Positions 52,568 through 61,038 of a DNA stretch of 64,000 nt are shown piece after piece. Source of the stretch: G965222505 sp965222505 (GTDB lineage Bacteria > Bacteroidota > Rhodothermia > Rhodothermales > DATKEJ01). The stretch covers positions 806,001-870,000 of the forward strand of contig OZ244956.1 of NCBI GenBank assembly GCA_965222505.1, in the 5' to 3' direction. The stretch's first letter is position 1. Each line of letters begins with the position of its first letter. Both the position numbers and the translations under genes were made by a program. A model generated the notes under the pieces. That model saw only the letters and a list, made by a program, of their open reading frames with translations, searched no databases and was not told the DNA's origin.

Positions 52568-52692
52568 GGGACATGGCACGCCGCGTAGGGACATGGCACG
52601 CCGCGTAGGGACATGGCACGCCGCGTAGGGACATGGCACGCCGCGTAGGGACATGGCACGCCGCGTAGGGACATGGCGTGCCATGTCCCTAC
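52567..52692. repeat. Tandem array R13 of AGGGACATGGCACGCCGCGT plus palindrome
   Basis: Five identical 20-base copies (52567-52666) are followed by one perfect GTAGGGACATGGC palindrome with GT loop (52665-52692). The unit is the half-arm of R12 with a variant tail. The array begins in the rhomboid stop codon. There are no spacers, so it is not CRISPR-like. Confidence 0.85.
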
Positions 52693-52776
52693 AGGGATTG
52701 GTTTGTAAGACAGGCCGCTTTCCCCCTCCAAAACGGCAACAGCTTCCGTGCGTAGCGATGGACCTGGCGTTCACCC

Positions 52777-53910
52777 CTACCACTGCTTCTCAAACATCGC
52801 GTAGGTCTTGTCTTTTACGCCGCCGATGGATTCAGCTGCATTGACCATAGCCTTGTTGGACGCCAGGACCCAACTCATTTCACTGGCGGGATATCCGTTG
52901 GCGGGGCCGCCGGTCAGGATGGCATGGTTGAGGATCGTATCGAACCCTTTGCCCTGATAAACCTTGCGTACGCCCATCAATAAGGTGCGCAGTTCTCGAA
53001 TACCACCGAGTTTGCTGCGAAGGAGCAGATGGGGCAACCCCAATGGGAATAACCGCCCGCCCTTGATGTGGCGTAGGGCTTCATTCAGGTTGGGCAGAGA
53101 GATGGAGAAACCAATCGGCGCATCGGCTTTTTCGAGGATGTAGACGATATTCGGGTCGACGATCTGCTTGAGGTCTTTGGCGAGGTGCTTAAACTCATGG
53201 TCCGTCATGGGCACGTGACCCCAGTTTTCGGACCAGGCATCGTTGTAAATGTCCAGTACGGCCTTGGCCTCGGCATCGAACCGGCTCATGTCCAGCGTAC
53301 GTAGCTTGAGGTCCGGGTACCGACGATGGACGAGGTTAACACCACGTTCAATCCGGTGCAGGTCTTTGCGATACTTGTAATGGATGTAATACGCATACAT
53401 CGTCATGGCCCGCTCAAACCCGTACCGGAGCAAAAACTCCTCATGGTAGGGGGGATTGTAGGGCATCATCAGTGTCGGATATCGGTCGAAGCCATCCACC
53501 AGCAAACCGGCCACATCATTCATGGAGGGGTTGGCCGGGCCACGCATGCCGTTGAGGCCCTGTTCAGTCAGCCAGGTTTGGGCGGCTTCAAGGAGAGCTT
53601 GGGCGATGGGGTACCGTTCCTCACACTCGAAGAACCCGAAGAAGCCATTGCCGTCGGCGTACTTCTTGAGGTGCATGCCGTTTACAATCCCTGCGATGCG
53701 GCCAATGATGCGACCCGAAGCATCCTCGGCCAGAAATCCTTGCACCTTCCCGTGTTCGAAGAACGGGTTTTTTCGGGGATTGAGGACGGTGGCCTGATCC
53801 ATCCGAAGCGGAGGTACCCAAAACGGATTGCTCCGATAGAAGGAATAGGGGTAGGCGATGAAACGCTTGAGGTCGCGCCGGGAGGTAACGGGCCGTACGA
53901 AAAAGGACAT
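52777..53910 (-). CDS. GNAT-superfamily acyltransferase-like protein, probable ceramide synthase partner
   Basis: 377 residues. N-terminal FVRPVTSRRDLKRFIAYPY and SNPFWVPPLRMD are typical of a conserved Bacteroidota/Proteobacteria GNAT-like family, with IIGRIAGIVNGMHLKKY and GFFGFFECE in the core. It is 13 bases from the serine palmitoyltransferase gene on the same strand. GNAT-family bacterial ceramide synthases (bCerS) have been described that acylate 3-ketosphinganine, and the pairing with SPT makes that the leading idea. No experimental evidence exists in this sequence. Confidence 0.75.
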   Translation of the reverse strand: MSFFVRPVTSRRDLKRFIAYPYSFYRSNPFWVPPLRMDQATVLNPRKNPFFEHGKVQGFLAEDASGRIIGRIAGIVNGMHLKKYADGNGFFGFFECEERYPIAQALLEAAQTWLTEQGLNGMRGPANPSMNDVAGLLVDGFDRYPTLMMPYNPPYHEEFLLRYGFERAMTMYAYYIHYKYRKDLHRIERGVNLVHRRYPDLKLRTLDMSRFDAEAKAVLDIYNDAWSENWGHVPMTDHEFKHLAKDLKQIVDPNIVYILEKADAPIGFSISLPNLNEALRHIKGGRLFPLGLPHLLLRSKLGGIRELRTLLMGVRKVYQGKGFDTILNHAILTGGPANGYPASEMSWVLASNKAMVNAAESIGGVKDKTYAMFEKQW

Positions 53911-53923
53911 GGGTGTCGGCGGA

Positions 53924-55252
53924 TTACCGCTGCGGCGCCACGATGGCGTGTCCGTTGTTGACCGGGTGTCCGTTGGATGAAATCACTCCGTGCTTGAGAC
54001 CCACACGGCGGAAGGCTTCCAGGATGCGGTCCAGTTCCTCATCAGTGTGGGTAGCCATGTAAGAAGTCCGCATAAGGGCTTGCCCTTTCGGCACGGCTGG
54101 CGGGATGACGGCATTGACGAAGACACCTTCTTGCAAGAGGTCACGCCAGAAACGGAAACAGGTCATCATGTCCCCGATCACGACCGGGATAATGGGCGCT
54201 TCGCTGTTCCAGACGTTAAAGCCGAGGGCTTTGAAACCTTCGCGCATCCGGTTGGAAATGGCCCACAGGCGTTCCAGGCGTTCCGGTTCGGCTTCGAGGA
54301 TATCGAGACATTGGAGAGCGGTTGCCACGTTGGCCGGTGGCATGGACGCGCTGAAAATATGGGCTGAACTGGAATGCCGGATGTAATCGATCACGTCACG
54401 GTCCCCCACACAGAATCCACCCAGCGAAGCAAAGCTCTTGGAGAAGGTCCCCGTGGTGAGATGAACATCGTCGCCGAGGCCGAAGTAAGCGGCAGAGCCT
54501 CGTCCACCAGGGCCGATCACGCCGATGGCGTGGGCATCGTCCAGCATCAAGGCCGCATCAAACGATTGGGCGAGTTGGACCAGTTCCGGCACCTTGGCAA
54601 TGACGCCACTCATGGAGAAGACCCCGTCGGTGACGATGATCTTGCCCGCTTTCGGGCGTTCGCGCTCAGCTTTTTCGAGAAGGAAACGCAGATGATCCAG
54701 GTCGTTGTGGCGGTACCGAATGGTATCGGCCAATGAGACGCGGGTACCGGCTACGATACAAGCGTGGTTGTCCTTGTCCGAAAAGACGAGGTCGCCTTTA
54801 CCGGCGATGGCCTGGATGACCCCCTGGTTGGTCATATAACCCGTCGAGAAGAGAATGCACCGGTCTTTGCCCATGTAGACGGCCAGACGCTCTTCGAGCT
54901 CGATGTGCAGATCAAGGGTGCCGTTGAGGAACCGGCTACCGGTACACCCCGAGCCGTACTTGCGAATGGCAGCCTGTGCGGCTTCGAGCACCCGCAGATC
55001 GGACGTCAGGCCCAGATAGTTGTTGGAGCCGGCCATGATGACTTCCTGGCCGTCGATGATGGTCCGGGTGCCTTCATTGCGTTCGATTTGCCGAAAAAAC
55101 GGGTAGAGACCGGCCGCTTTGACCTGAACGTAGTCCCCATCTGGCGCAAAGAAGCGCTCGCTTTTACCGAAGATGGAGGGCAAGGGAGACACCGCTTGCG
55201 CCGTCTTCTTCCGAACCATGTCGCTAGGGCTAGTGGGAGCGGATGACATCAT
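53924..55252 (-). CDS. Serine palmitoyltransferase-like alpha-oxoamine synthase
   Basis: 442 residues from the ATG at 55252; an ATG at 55249 is nearly equivalent. PLP enzyme of the alpha-oxoamine synthase family: MAGSNNYLGLTSD, DDAHAIGVIG and the PLP Lys in TGTFSKSFASLGGF. The length and the long N-terminal arm fit Bacteroidota SPT better than BioF (8-amino-7-oxononanoate synthase). It condenses serine with an acyl-CoA (or acyl-ACP) to start sphingolipid synthesis. A -7 promoter element is at 55303-55310. Confidence 0.85.
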   Translation of the reverse strand: MMSSAPTSPSDMVRKKTAQAVSPLPSIFGKSERFFAPDGDYVQVKAAGLYPFFRQIERNEGTRTIIDGQEVIMAGSNNYLGLTSDLRVLEAAQAAIRKYGSGCTGSRFLNGTLDLHIELEERLAVYMGKDRCILFSTGYMTNQGVIQAIAGKGDLVFSDKDNHACIVAGTRVSLADTIRYRHNDLDHLRFLLEKAERERPKAGKIIVTDGVFSMSGVIAKVPELVQLAQSFDAALMLDDAHAIGVIGPGGRGSAAYFGLGDDVHLTTGTFSKSFASLGGFCVGDRDVIDYIRHSSSAHIFSASMPPANVATALQCLDILEAEPERLERLWAISNRMREGFKALGFNVWNSEAPIIPVVIGDMMTCFRFWRDLLQEGVFVNAVIPPAVPKGQALMRTSYMATHTDEELDRILEAFRRVGLKHGVISSNGHPVNNGHAIVAPQR

Positions 55253-55282
55253 AAAATATTCCGGAGCAACAGGATTGAACAC

Positions 55283-55810
55283 GCGTCAAGAAAGGGCGCT
55301 TTCAAACCTAATGAATTCAACGGCCTCAGTCGTGTACCGGACCAACAGGAATTCCTGCTTGTACAGCAATCAGAACCCTGATTTGGTACCCTAGAACTCC
55401 ACAAAGGGCATCGGGTTCTGAGTACCAACCGACAGACGCAAGGATGCAGACGCTTTTGCACCCGGTAAAGTTACGATTTACCCACCTCCAATTTGAAGAA
55501 TTTAGGCATTTGCCGCCTCATTCACAAAAGACACCAAAGGCGGAAGCGCTTTTTACATGTGGCGTGCAACACGCTCTGGCCAAGCCTTGTGCAACTTTTC
55601 AGGGGGATACCTCACCGTACACCCTAGTTTGACACCTTAACATCCGTTCTTTGATTTTTGTGTGCACGCCTTATCCGAACGTCTCGCTCAACCTTTGCAC
55701 AGCAAAATCAAAGAATCCTTATTACATCGCGCGTTATGACCACATTTCAGTATATTCGTCGCCATAGAAAGACCAACCCGACCTTATCTCACACCGTAAC
55801 CATACTCCTT
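55283..55810. other. Divergent region between SPT and the beta-helix protein
   Basis: About 530 bases with no gene. It holds the SPT promoter element (55303-55310) and an inverted repeat CAGAACCC/GGGTTCTG near 55372-55418. The 5' part of the 55811 frame is open up to 55658 but carries no signal sequence. No repeat element of the R family was seen. Confidence 0.5.
55303..55310 (-). promoter_or_regulatory. -7 promoter element of the SPT gene
   Basis: TAGGTTTG on the minus strand fits TAnnTTTG. RNA would start near 55296, about 44 bases before the ATG at 55252. Confidence 0.45.
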
Positions 55811-57805
55811 ATGCGCTGCTACCTTCCAATCTGTATCGGCTTGGTGGCCTTTTTGATCTGCGCCCCCCCAACCCAGGCCGCTGACATCTGGGTGACCGAT
55901 CTCACCGATGACACCGACACAGCCAACGGTACCTGCAACCTGCGCGAGGCTATCCAGTCTGCCGAGACCAATACAAACGTAGATGCCTGCGTCCGCACCG
56001 GCAGCGGCAGCGATACGATCTACTTTGGCCGTACGGGCCTCATCAATCTGATCCAGGCTTTGCCCACCCTCACCCAGGCCCTGCGTATCATCGGGCCGGG
56101 GGCCGGCCTGCTGACCATCGACGCCAACGGCTTTGCCCGTGTGCTGCATATCGAACCGGCCGCGAACAGCACATGGTACATTTGCGGCATCACCCTGACC
56201 GACGGCGACGCCGGCTCGTCCTTCGGTCGGAACGGCGGCGGCCTGCTCTTTGACAGTTCCAACGGTGACGGGACCGTAACGCTCGAAGATGTGGTCATCA
56301 CCGGCAACAACGGCTACGAGGGTGGCGGCATCTTCCACGAAAACGGTACGCTGATTATCCGCCGCTCTACCATCTCGGACAATACCGCCGTCAATGCCGG
56401 GGGCGGCATCTTCGCCGAGGAAACGGCAGGGGAAGTCACGATAGAAAACAGCACCATTAGCGGTAATTCTGCCGCGTTCGGCGGCGGCCTGTTTAACGGA
56501 CAGGAAGTCACGATCACCGCCAGTACCATCAGCGGTAACTTCTCAGAGGGCAACGGCGGCGGGATCGTGCATTTCGATTCGGACGGCAGTGTGGATCTGA
56601 CCATTACCCATTCAACGATTACCGCCAACACCGCAGCCAGCGACCTTTCCGGCGGCGACGGCGGTGGGCTGTATTTCAACAACGCGCTCGCATTCACCAT
56701 CAAAAACACCATTATCGCCGGAAATTTCGACCTGGACCCTACACCCAACGACCGGGTTGATGTAAGCATTCCGTCGCTCGTCCCCGTCACATCGCAGGGC
56801 TATAACCTGATCGGCAGCAACGCTGGCGCAACCACGCCCTTCCCCGCCGGCAACCCGAACGCCAACAACGACTACGTGGGTACCCTCGCCAGTCCCATCG
56901 TAGCCAACCTGGGCGTCCTCCAGGACAATGGCGGCCCGACGTTCACCCACCAGCCGACCGGCATGGCCTTTGAACTCGTCGACCAGGGCAGTTGCAGCGG
57001 AGAGGAATATGACCAGCGGGGCATGGCCGGCAACATCGATATTCCGTTTCGCCCGCGCGACCTAGCCACCGCCAACGCCGATGACGGTTGCGATATTGGA
57101 GCCGTCGAATTGGCGGGCTCCACCGTCCCGCCGACCTACGACATCAAGGTCTTGCTGGACGGCCCCTACACCAACATCCTCATGAACACCGACCTGAACA
57201 CGGCCGGCCAGCTCCCCTCTGCCCAACCCTACAACACGGCCCCCTGGGGCTACGGCGGCGGCGAAAACCTGACCGCCATCCCAAACGATATGGTCGACTG
57301 GATACTCGTCGAATTTAACCGCGGCGGTCCCCTGGACCCCGGCGGTTTCGCGACTTCGTCCCGACGCGCCTTTTACCTCGAAAACAACGGCGACGTCAGC
57401 GTGGCCGATGCCGGATTTACCCCCTACCGGCCCGATCCCGGCCATTACTATATCACCATCAGGCACCGAAACCACCTAGCCGCCATGTCGGCCAAGCCGG
57501 TACAGTTGGTCTGGGGTGAACTCTTTGCGTACGACTTTCGCACGAGTGCCGGTGCCAGCTACGCCAACGGCGGACTGGCCATACGAGACCGCGGGGATGG
57601 CTTCTTTACCATGTGGGGCGGTGATGGAGATGCCAACAACAGCACGACGGCTTTCGACTTCCTCAATGAATGGCTCCCCATCAACGGCACCCCTCCCAGC
57701 TACAACGGCGGCGATTTTAACTTGGACGGCTCCGGCACAGCCTTCGATTTCCTGAACGTGTGGCTCCCAGCCAACGGGCAGGCGTCTCAAGTGCCGGGCC
57801 CATGA
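55811..57805 (+). CDS. Secreted right-handed beta-helix protein with CSLREA-type domain and paired Ca-type repeats
   Basis: 664 residues from the ATG at 55811, which gives a signal peptide ending PPTQA-A. ATGs at 55736 and 55658 add unlikely leaders. The N-terminal CSLREA-type motif reads LTDDTDTANGTCNLREAIQSAE (Asn in place of the second Ser). Beta-helix coils rich in SGN/GGGI follow (about 110-360), then a beta domain, and at the C-terminus two copies of D-x-[DN]-x-[DN]-...-TAFDFLN-x-WLP-x-NG (GDGDANNS and DFNLDGSG), dockerin-like Ca-binding repeats. Surface or extracellular; the function is unknown. Confidence 0.88.
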   Translation: MRCYLPICIGLVAFLICAPPTQAADIWVTDLTDDTDTANGTCNLREAIQSAETNTNVDACVRTGSGSDTIYFGRTGLINLIQALPTLTQALRIIGPGAGLLTIDANGFARVLHIEPAANSTWYICGITLTDGDAGSSFGRNGGGLLFDSSNGDGTVTLEDVVITGNNGYEGGGIFHENGTLIIRRSTISDNTAVNAGGGIFAEETAGEVTIENSTISGNSAAFGGGLFNGQEVTITASTISGNFSEGNGGGIVHFDSDGSVDLTITHSTITANTAASDLSGGDGGGLYFNNALAFTIKNTIIAGNFDLDPTPNDRVDVSIPSLVPVTSQGYNLIGSNAGATTPFPAGNPNANNDYVGTLASPIVANLGVLQDNGGPTFTHQPTGMAFELVDQGSCSGEEYDQRGMAGNIDIPFRPRDLATANADDGCDIGAVELAGSTVPPTYDIKVLLDGPYTNILMNTDLNTAGQLPSAQPYNTAPWGYGGGENLTAIPNDMVDWILVEFNRGGPLDPGGFATSSRRAFYLENNGDVSVADAGFTPYRPDPGHYYITIRHRNHLAAMSAKPVQLVWGELFAYDFRTSAGASYANGGLAIRDRGDGFFTMWGGDGDANNSTTAFDFLNEWLPINGTPPSYNGGDFNLDGSGTAFDFLNVWLPANGQASQVPGP

Positions 57806-58053
57806 GGGGCGATCCTTTTGATCGCCCTTCAGCGCCCAAACGAGCGTGCATGCGTGGGGATGCCTGCACATTTAATCTCGTCATCGCCCCGAGCCGACCG
57901 CACGGTTTTGTGTTTTCATCGGCCCGGGGCGATTTCACGTTTTACGTTGGTTTCATTTTCGATTGTTGAGAATGAAACCAACGTTGAAGGGCAACCACAA
58001 GGGTCGCCCCGCCGGGAACCCAAAAGCACAAGTTTCACTTTCGTACGTCGCTC
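57806..58053. other. Hairpin-rich intergenic region between convergent genes
   Basis: 248 bases with no gene but three separate stems: GGGCGATC (57807-57814 with 57820-57827), ATCGCCCCG (57883-57891 with 57925-57933) and ACGTTGGTTTCATT (57944-57957 with 57971-57984, loop 13). The first overlaps the tail of the beta-helix gene. The third, 14 bp perfect, has no T-run and is not a typical terminator. Confidence 0.7.
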
Positions 58054-58674
58054 TTACCACCTGAGCCGTACCGTCATCGTGAGGTCCTCCCCCACATCGA
58101 ACGTGAGGAGGTGCGCGTTGACATACGCATCGAGGAGGTTCAGGGCGTAGACGAGGGTGGTGAATATGATCGACAGGTCCCGGTTGCGGAGGTGGCCGTC
58201 GCGTACGGTGCGGAGTTGGCTGTCGGTGGGTGTACTGGGCAGGTAGCTGTTGTACGAAGCCTCAAAGGCAGCATACATTTCAGGATCGCGGAAATAGAGG
58301 TTGGCTTCATCGGCAGTGGTGGCCTTGCCCTGGTTGTAGACGGTCAGCCCGATCAGCGCCCCTAGGCCCCCATAGATGAACGGAATCTTGTAGGCCTGCC
58401 CGTTTTTCCATTGCCCCCACCCCGGCACCACCGCCGAGCGCCACAAGGCCCCTACCGGCGTCACGGGTGTTTTCACCAGGCTATCGGGGACCGGTTGGGT
58501 TTGCACCAACGAATCCGGGGCCACCTTCACACGTTGCACGAGCGTATCCGGCGGAGTGGTCACGTCCTGCGCCACCGCGTGCCCAACCATCAACACCCAA
58601 AGCCCCACCACGCAACACGCAACACGCAACACGCAACACGCACGTCGCAACACGCACGTCGCACGCCTCATCAT
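58054..58674 (-). CDS. DUF5683 membrane protein whose signal peptide is encoded by a repeat
   Basis: 206 residues. The N-terminal RATCVLRRACCVLRVACC stretch, encoded by repeat R7, works as signal peptide or first helix, cleaved near HAVAQ. DUF5683 follows with ALWRSAVVPGWGQWKNGQAYK and two hydrophobic helices. DUF5683 is common in Bacteroidota, function unknown. The ATG overlaps the stop of parB (ATGA), so it is translated from the parAB mRNA. Confidence 0.88.
   Translation of the reverse strand: MMRRATCVLRRACCVLRVACCVVGLWVLMVGHAVAQDVTTPPDTLVQRVKVAPDSLVQTQPVPDSLVKTPVTPVGALWRSAVVPGWGQWKNGQAYKIPFIYGGLGALIGLTVYNQGKATTADEANLYFRDPEMYAAFEASYNSYLPSTPTDSQLRTVRDGHLRNRDLSIIFTTLVYALNLLDAYVNAHLLTFDVGEDLTMTVRLRW
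58609..58666. repeat. Repeat R7 (GTGTTGCGTG type) inside a coding region
   Basis: Tandem ACGCAACACGC words (minus strand GCGTGTTGCGT) of the same type as the R4 arms. It starts within eight bases of the parB stop codon and is read as the signal sequence of the DUF5683 protein. Confidence 0.8.
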
Positions 58675-59639
58675 CCATCCCCCAACAACAACTCCATCAA
58701 CCGTTCCAGATCTTCATCGGAGTAGTAGGTCAGTTCGATCTTGCCGGAGCCGTCCGGGCGGTGTTGCAGGGCTACCTGGGTACTGAAATGGGTACGGAGC
58801 CGGTCGGTCAGTTCTCGCAATTCCAGTTCATCCCGTGAGGGGGCATCCGGGGCCGGTGGGGCTTCGGTTTGCTTGGCGGGTTTGGCCTTTTCGGCCTCGG
58901 CTTTTTCTTTTTGCAGTTCGCGCACAGCTTGTTCGACCTGCCGCACGGAAAGGTCGCGTTTCAGGATCTGATCCAGCAGTTCGTACTGCACCGCCTGAGC
59001 GGGCAGGCTGACCAGCATTCGGGCATGGCCGGGCGTAATCATGCCATCACGCAGACTGGCCTGCACCCGGGGCGGCAAGCGCAACAGACGGAGGAAGTTG
59101 GTGACCGTCGTGCGGTTCTTGCCCACCTTGGTGGCCACCTGTTCTTGCGTGAGCCCACATTCTTCGATCAGACGGTGGTAACCGAGGGCCGTCTCAATGG
59201 GGTTAAGGTCCTGCCGCTGGATGTTCTCGACGATGGCCATTTCCAGCATGGCCTCGGTATCGGCTTCGCGGACGTAGGCAGGTACTTTTTTGAGGCCGGC
59301 ACGACGGGCCGCACGCAGACGGCGCTCTCCGGAGATCAGTTGGAACTGATTTTCAGTAACGGACCGGACGGTCAGGGGCTGGATAACGCCCAGTTGCCGG
59401 ATGGAAGCAGTCAGTTCTTCAAGCGCGGTTTCATCGAAATGCTGGCGGGGCTGGTACGGGTTTGGGACGATGGCGTCCACATCGAGTTCAGCCACGCGGC
59501 CCAGGAGCCGGACGCGGTCTTCGAAGCGATACAGTTTACTTTTCCGTAAACCACTATCACTGGCTGCGTTTTCTTCTTCCAACTCCGGCGCTCGGAGCAA
59601 GGCGCTTAATCCTTTTCCAAGTGCAAGTTTCTTAGCCAT
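58671..59639 (-). CDS. parB: Chromosome partitioning protein ParB
   Basis: 322 residues. N-terminal KKLALGKGLSALL is followed by the ParB N-domain with NPYQPRQHFDE and the CTP-binding SGERRLRAARRAG box, a central HTH (TQEQVATKVGKNRTTVTNFLRLLRLP), a charged linker and a C-terminal dimerisation domain. It binds parS sites and slides on DNA as a CTP-gated clamp. No consensus parS was seen in the window. It follows parA after 63 bases. Confidence 0.96.
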   Translation of the reverse strand: MAKKLALGKGLSALLRAPELEEENAASDSGLRKSKLYRFEDRVRLLGRVAELDVDAIVPNPYQPRQHFDETALEELTASIRQLGVIQPLTVRSVTENQFQLISGERRLRAARRAGLKKVPAYVREADTEAMLEMAIVENIQRQDLNPIETALGYHRLIEECGLTQEQVATKVGKNRTTVTNFLRLLRLPPRVQASLRDGMITPGHARMLVSLPAQAVQYELLDQILKRDLSVRQVEQAVRELQKEKAEAEKAKPAKQTEAPPAPDAPSRDELELRELTDRLRTHFSTQVALQHRPDGSGKIELTYYSDEDLERLMELLLGDG

Positions 59640-59702
59640 AACAGAGACAAGGTATGAGGGGCGTGGCGTAGGGCCGATGAAAAGACTTCAATGGAGAGAT
59701 AC

Positions 59703-60581
59703 TTACGTGGTAAACCCGTTGGCGGGGGTGGATTCCCGTGTGACGGCCTCGCTGTTTCGGCTGAGGACGCTTTGCACGGTGAGGGAGGAGACTTCTTCTC
59801 GAACGGGCCGGAGGTAGCGTTCGCTGTGCAGGATGATTTCCTTGGCCGCAGCGATGTAGTTGCGCGCACCCGTACTGGTGGCATCGTAGAGCAGCACCGG
59901 CTTCCCGAAGCTGGGCGCTTCCGAGAGCCGGACGTTCCGTTGGATGACCGAACGAAAGACCTTCTCCCCAAAATACCGTTTGACTTCGGCATATACCTGA
60001 TTCGAGAGACGCAGGCGGCTGTCGTACATCGTGAGCATGACCCCTTCGATCTGGAGTTCCGGGTTGAGGTGGCGGCGCACCAGCTTCACCGTATTGAGCA
60101 ACTGACCCAGTCCTTCCAGCGCAAAGTACTCGCACTGAACAGGAATCAGAACGGCATCAGCGGCTGTGAGGGCGTTCAGGGTAAGCAACCCAAGTGATGG
60201 GGGACAGTCGATGATGACAAAATCGTATTTCAGACGGGCACGGGCCAGCGCCTGCTTCATCATCTGTTCGCGGTCGATCAGGTCGATCATCTCGATCTCG
60301 GCCCCGACCAGGTTGATGTGGCTCGGGACGAGGTCCAGAAACGGCATCTCGGTGGAACGGATCACATCTTCCAACGGTACCTCATTGACCAACACCTCAT
60401 AGATGGAGGCCGCTACGGTACGGGGTTCGATGCCTACGCCAGAGGTACAATTGGCCTGAGGATCGTTGTCCAACAACAAGGTTGGGTGTTCAGTCGCAGC
60501 AAGCGAAGCAGCGATATTGATGGCCGTAGTCGTCTTTCCCACCCCGCCCTTCTGGTTGGCTACCGCGATGACTTTACCCAT
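59703..60581 (-). CDS. parA: ParA/Soj chromosome partitioning ATPase
   Basis: 292 residues. The deviant Walker A is KGGVGKTTTAINIA near residue 10, with DNDPQANCTSG and IIDCPPSLGLLTLNALTAAD. It has an extra C-terminal tail of about 35 residues (ending STPANGFTT) relative to Soj. ParA moves ParB-bound origins. The promoter element at 60784 drives this operon with parB and the DUF5683 gene. Confidence 0.96.
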   Translation of the reverse strand: MGKVIAVANQKGGVGKTTTAINIAASLAATEHPTLLLDNDPQANCTSGVGIEPRTVAASIYEVLVNEVPLEDVIRSTEMPFLDLVPSHINLVGAEIEMIDLIDREQMMKQALARARLKYDFVIIDCPPSLGLLTLNALTAADAVLIPVQCEYFALEGLGQLLNTVKLVRRHLNPELQIEGVMLTMYDSRLRLSNQVYAEVKRYFGEKVFRSVIQRNVRLSEAPSFGKPVLLYDATSTGARNYIAAAKEIILHSERYLRPVREEVSSLTVQSVLSRNSEAVTRESTPANGFTT

Positions 60582-61038
60582 TACAAATCAAGAATTTAGA
60601 ATCGGTTGGTGCCGATAAATGACCTTTCGAGTGTGCAGGCATGCAACAGCGCGCAAGTCGCAAAAGACTGGGTATCAGCGCAATGTAAGGGTGGACTGGT
60701 GGCAACCCCTGCCTTTGTATGTTGACCGGGTAATTGGACGGCCGTTCCGCAGAGCGCGGCATTAGTGGCTTCACGTTGATGCCCAAAGATAGAGGACGTG
60801 CCTCCGAACATCAAGCTATACTTTTTGAAATCCCTACTTATATAAGTTTCTTGTGATGACGGTGCAAACTTCAGTACCGCGCTGGCACCACCGCCGCGCC
60901 GGCCCGAAAGGTCCGTTGTACGCTCGCGGCGGGTCGGGCAGACCGCAAGGCGGGTAACGTTCAGGCCACAATGCGGTTTTTTTCGTTACGGGGGCCGGAG
61001 CATTGGAATTTTTCCACCCTCGTTGGTACCATTCTTTT
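60582..61038. other. Divergent intergenic region upstream of parA and the helicase gene
   Basis: 457 bases with no gene. The parA promoter (60784-60814) leaves a leader of about 195 bases. The helicase side has no TAnnTTTG match; GTTTTTTTTC near 60970 is a T-rich tract. No repeat of the R family. Confidence 0.5.
60784..60814 (-). promoter_or_regulatory. parA: Complete Bacteroidota-type promoter of parA
   Basis: TTG, 20 bases, TATCTTTG on the minus strand fits the -33/-7 spacing of the Bacteroidota major sigma factor. It is the best example in the window. RNA should start near 60777. Confidence 0.65.

Noticed and set aside
52567..52692. Tandem array resembling a CRISPR
   Set aside because: Copies are directly adjacent with no spacers and derive from half a palindrome.
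58671..61038. parS site near parAB
   Set aside because: No sequence close to TGTTTCACGTGAAACA was found in this part.
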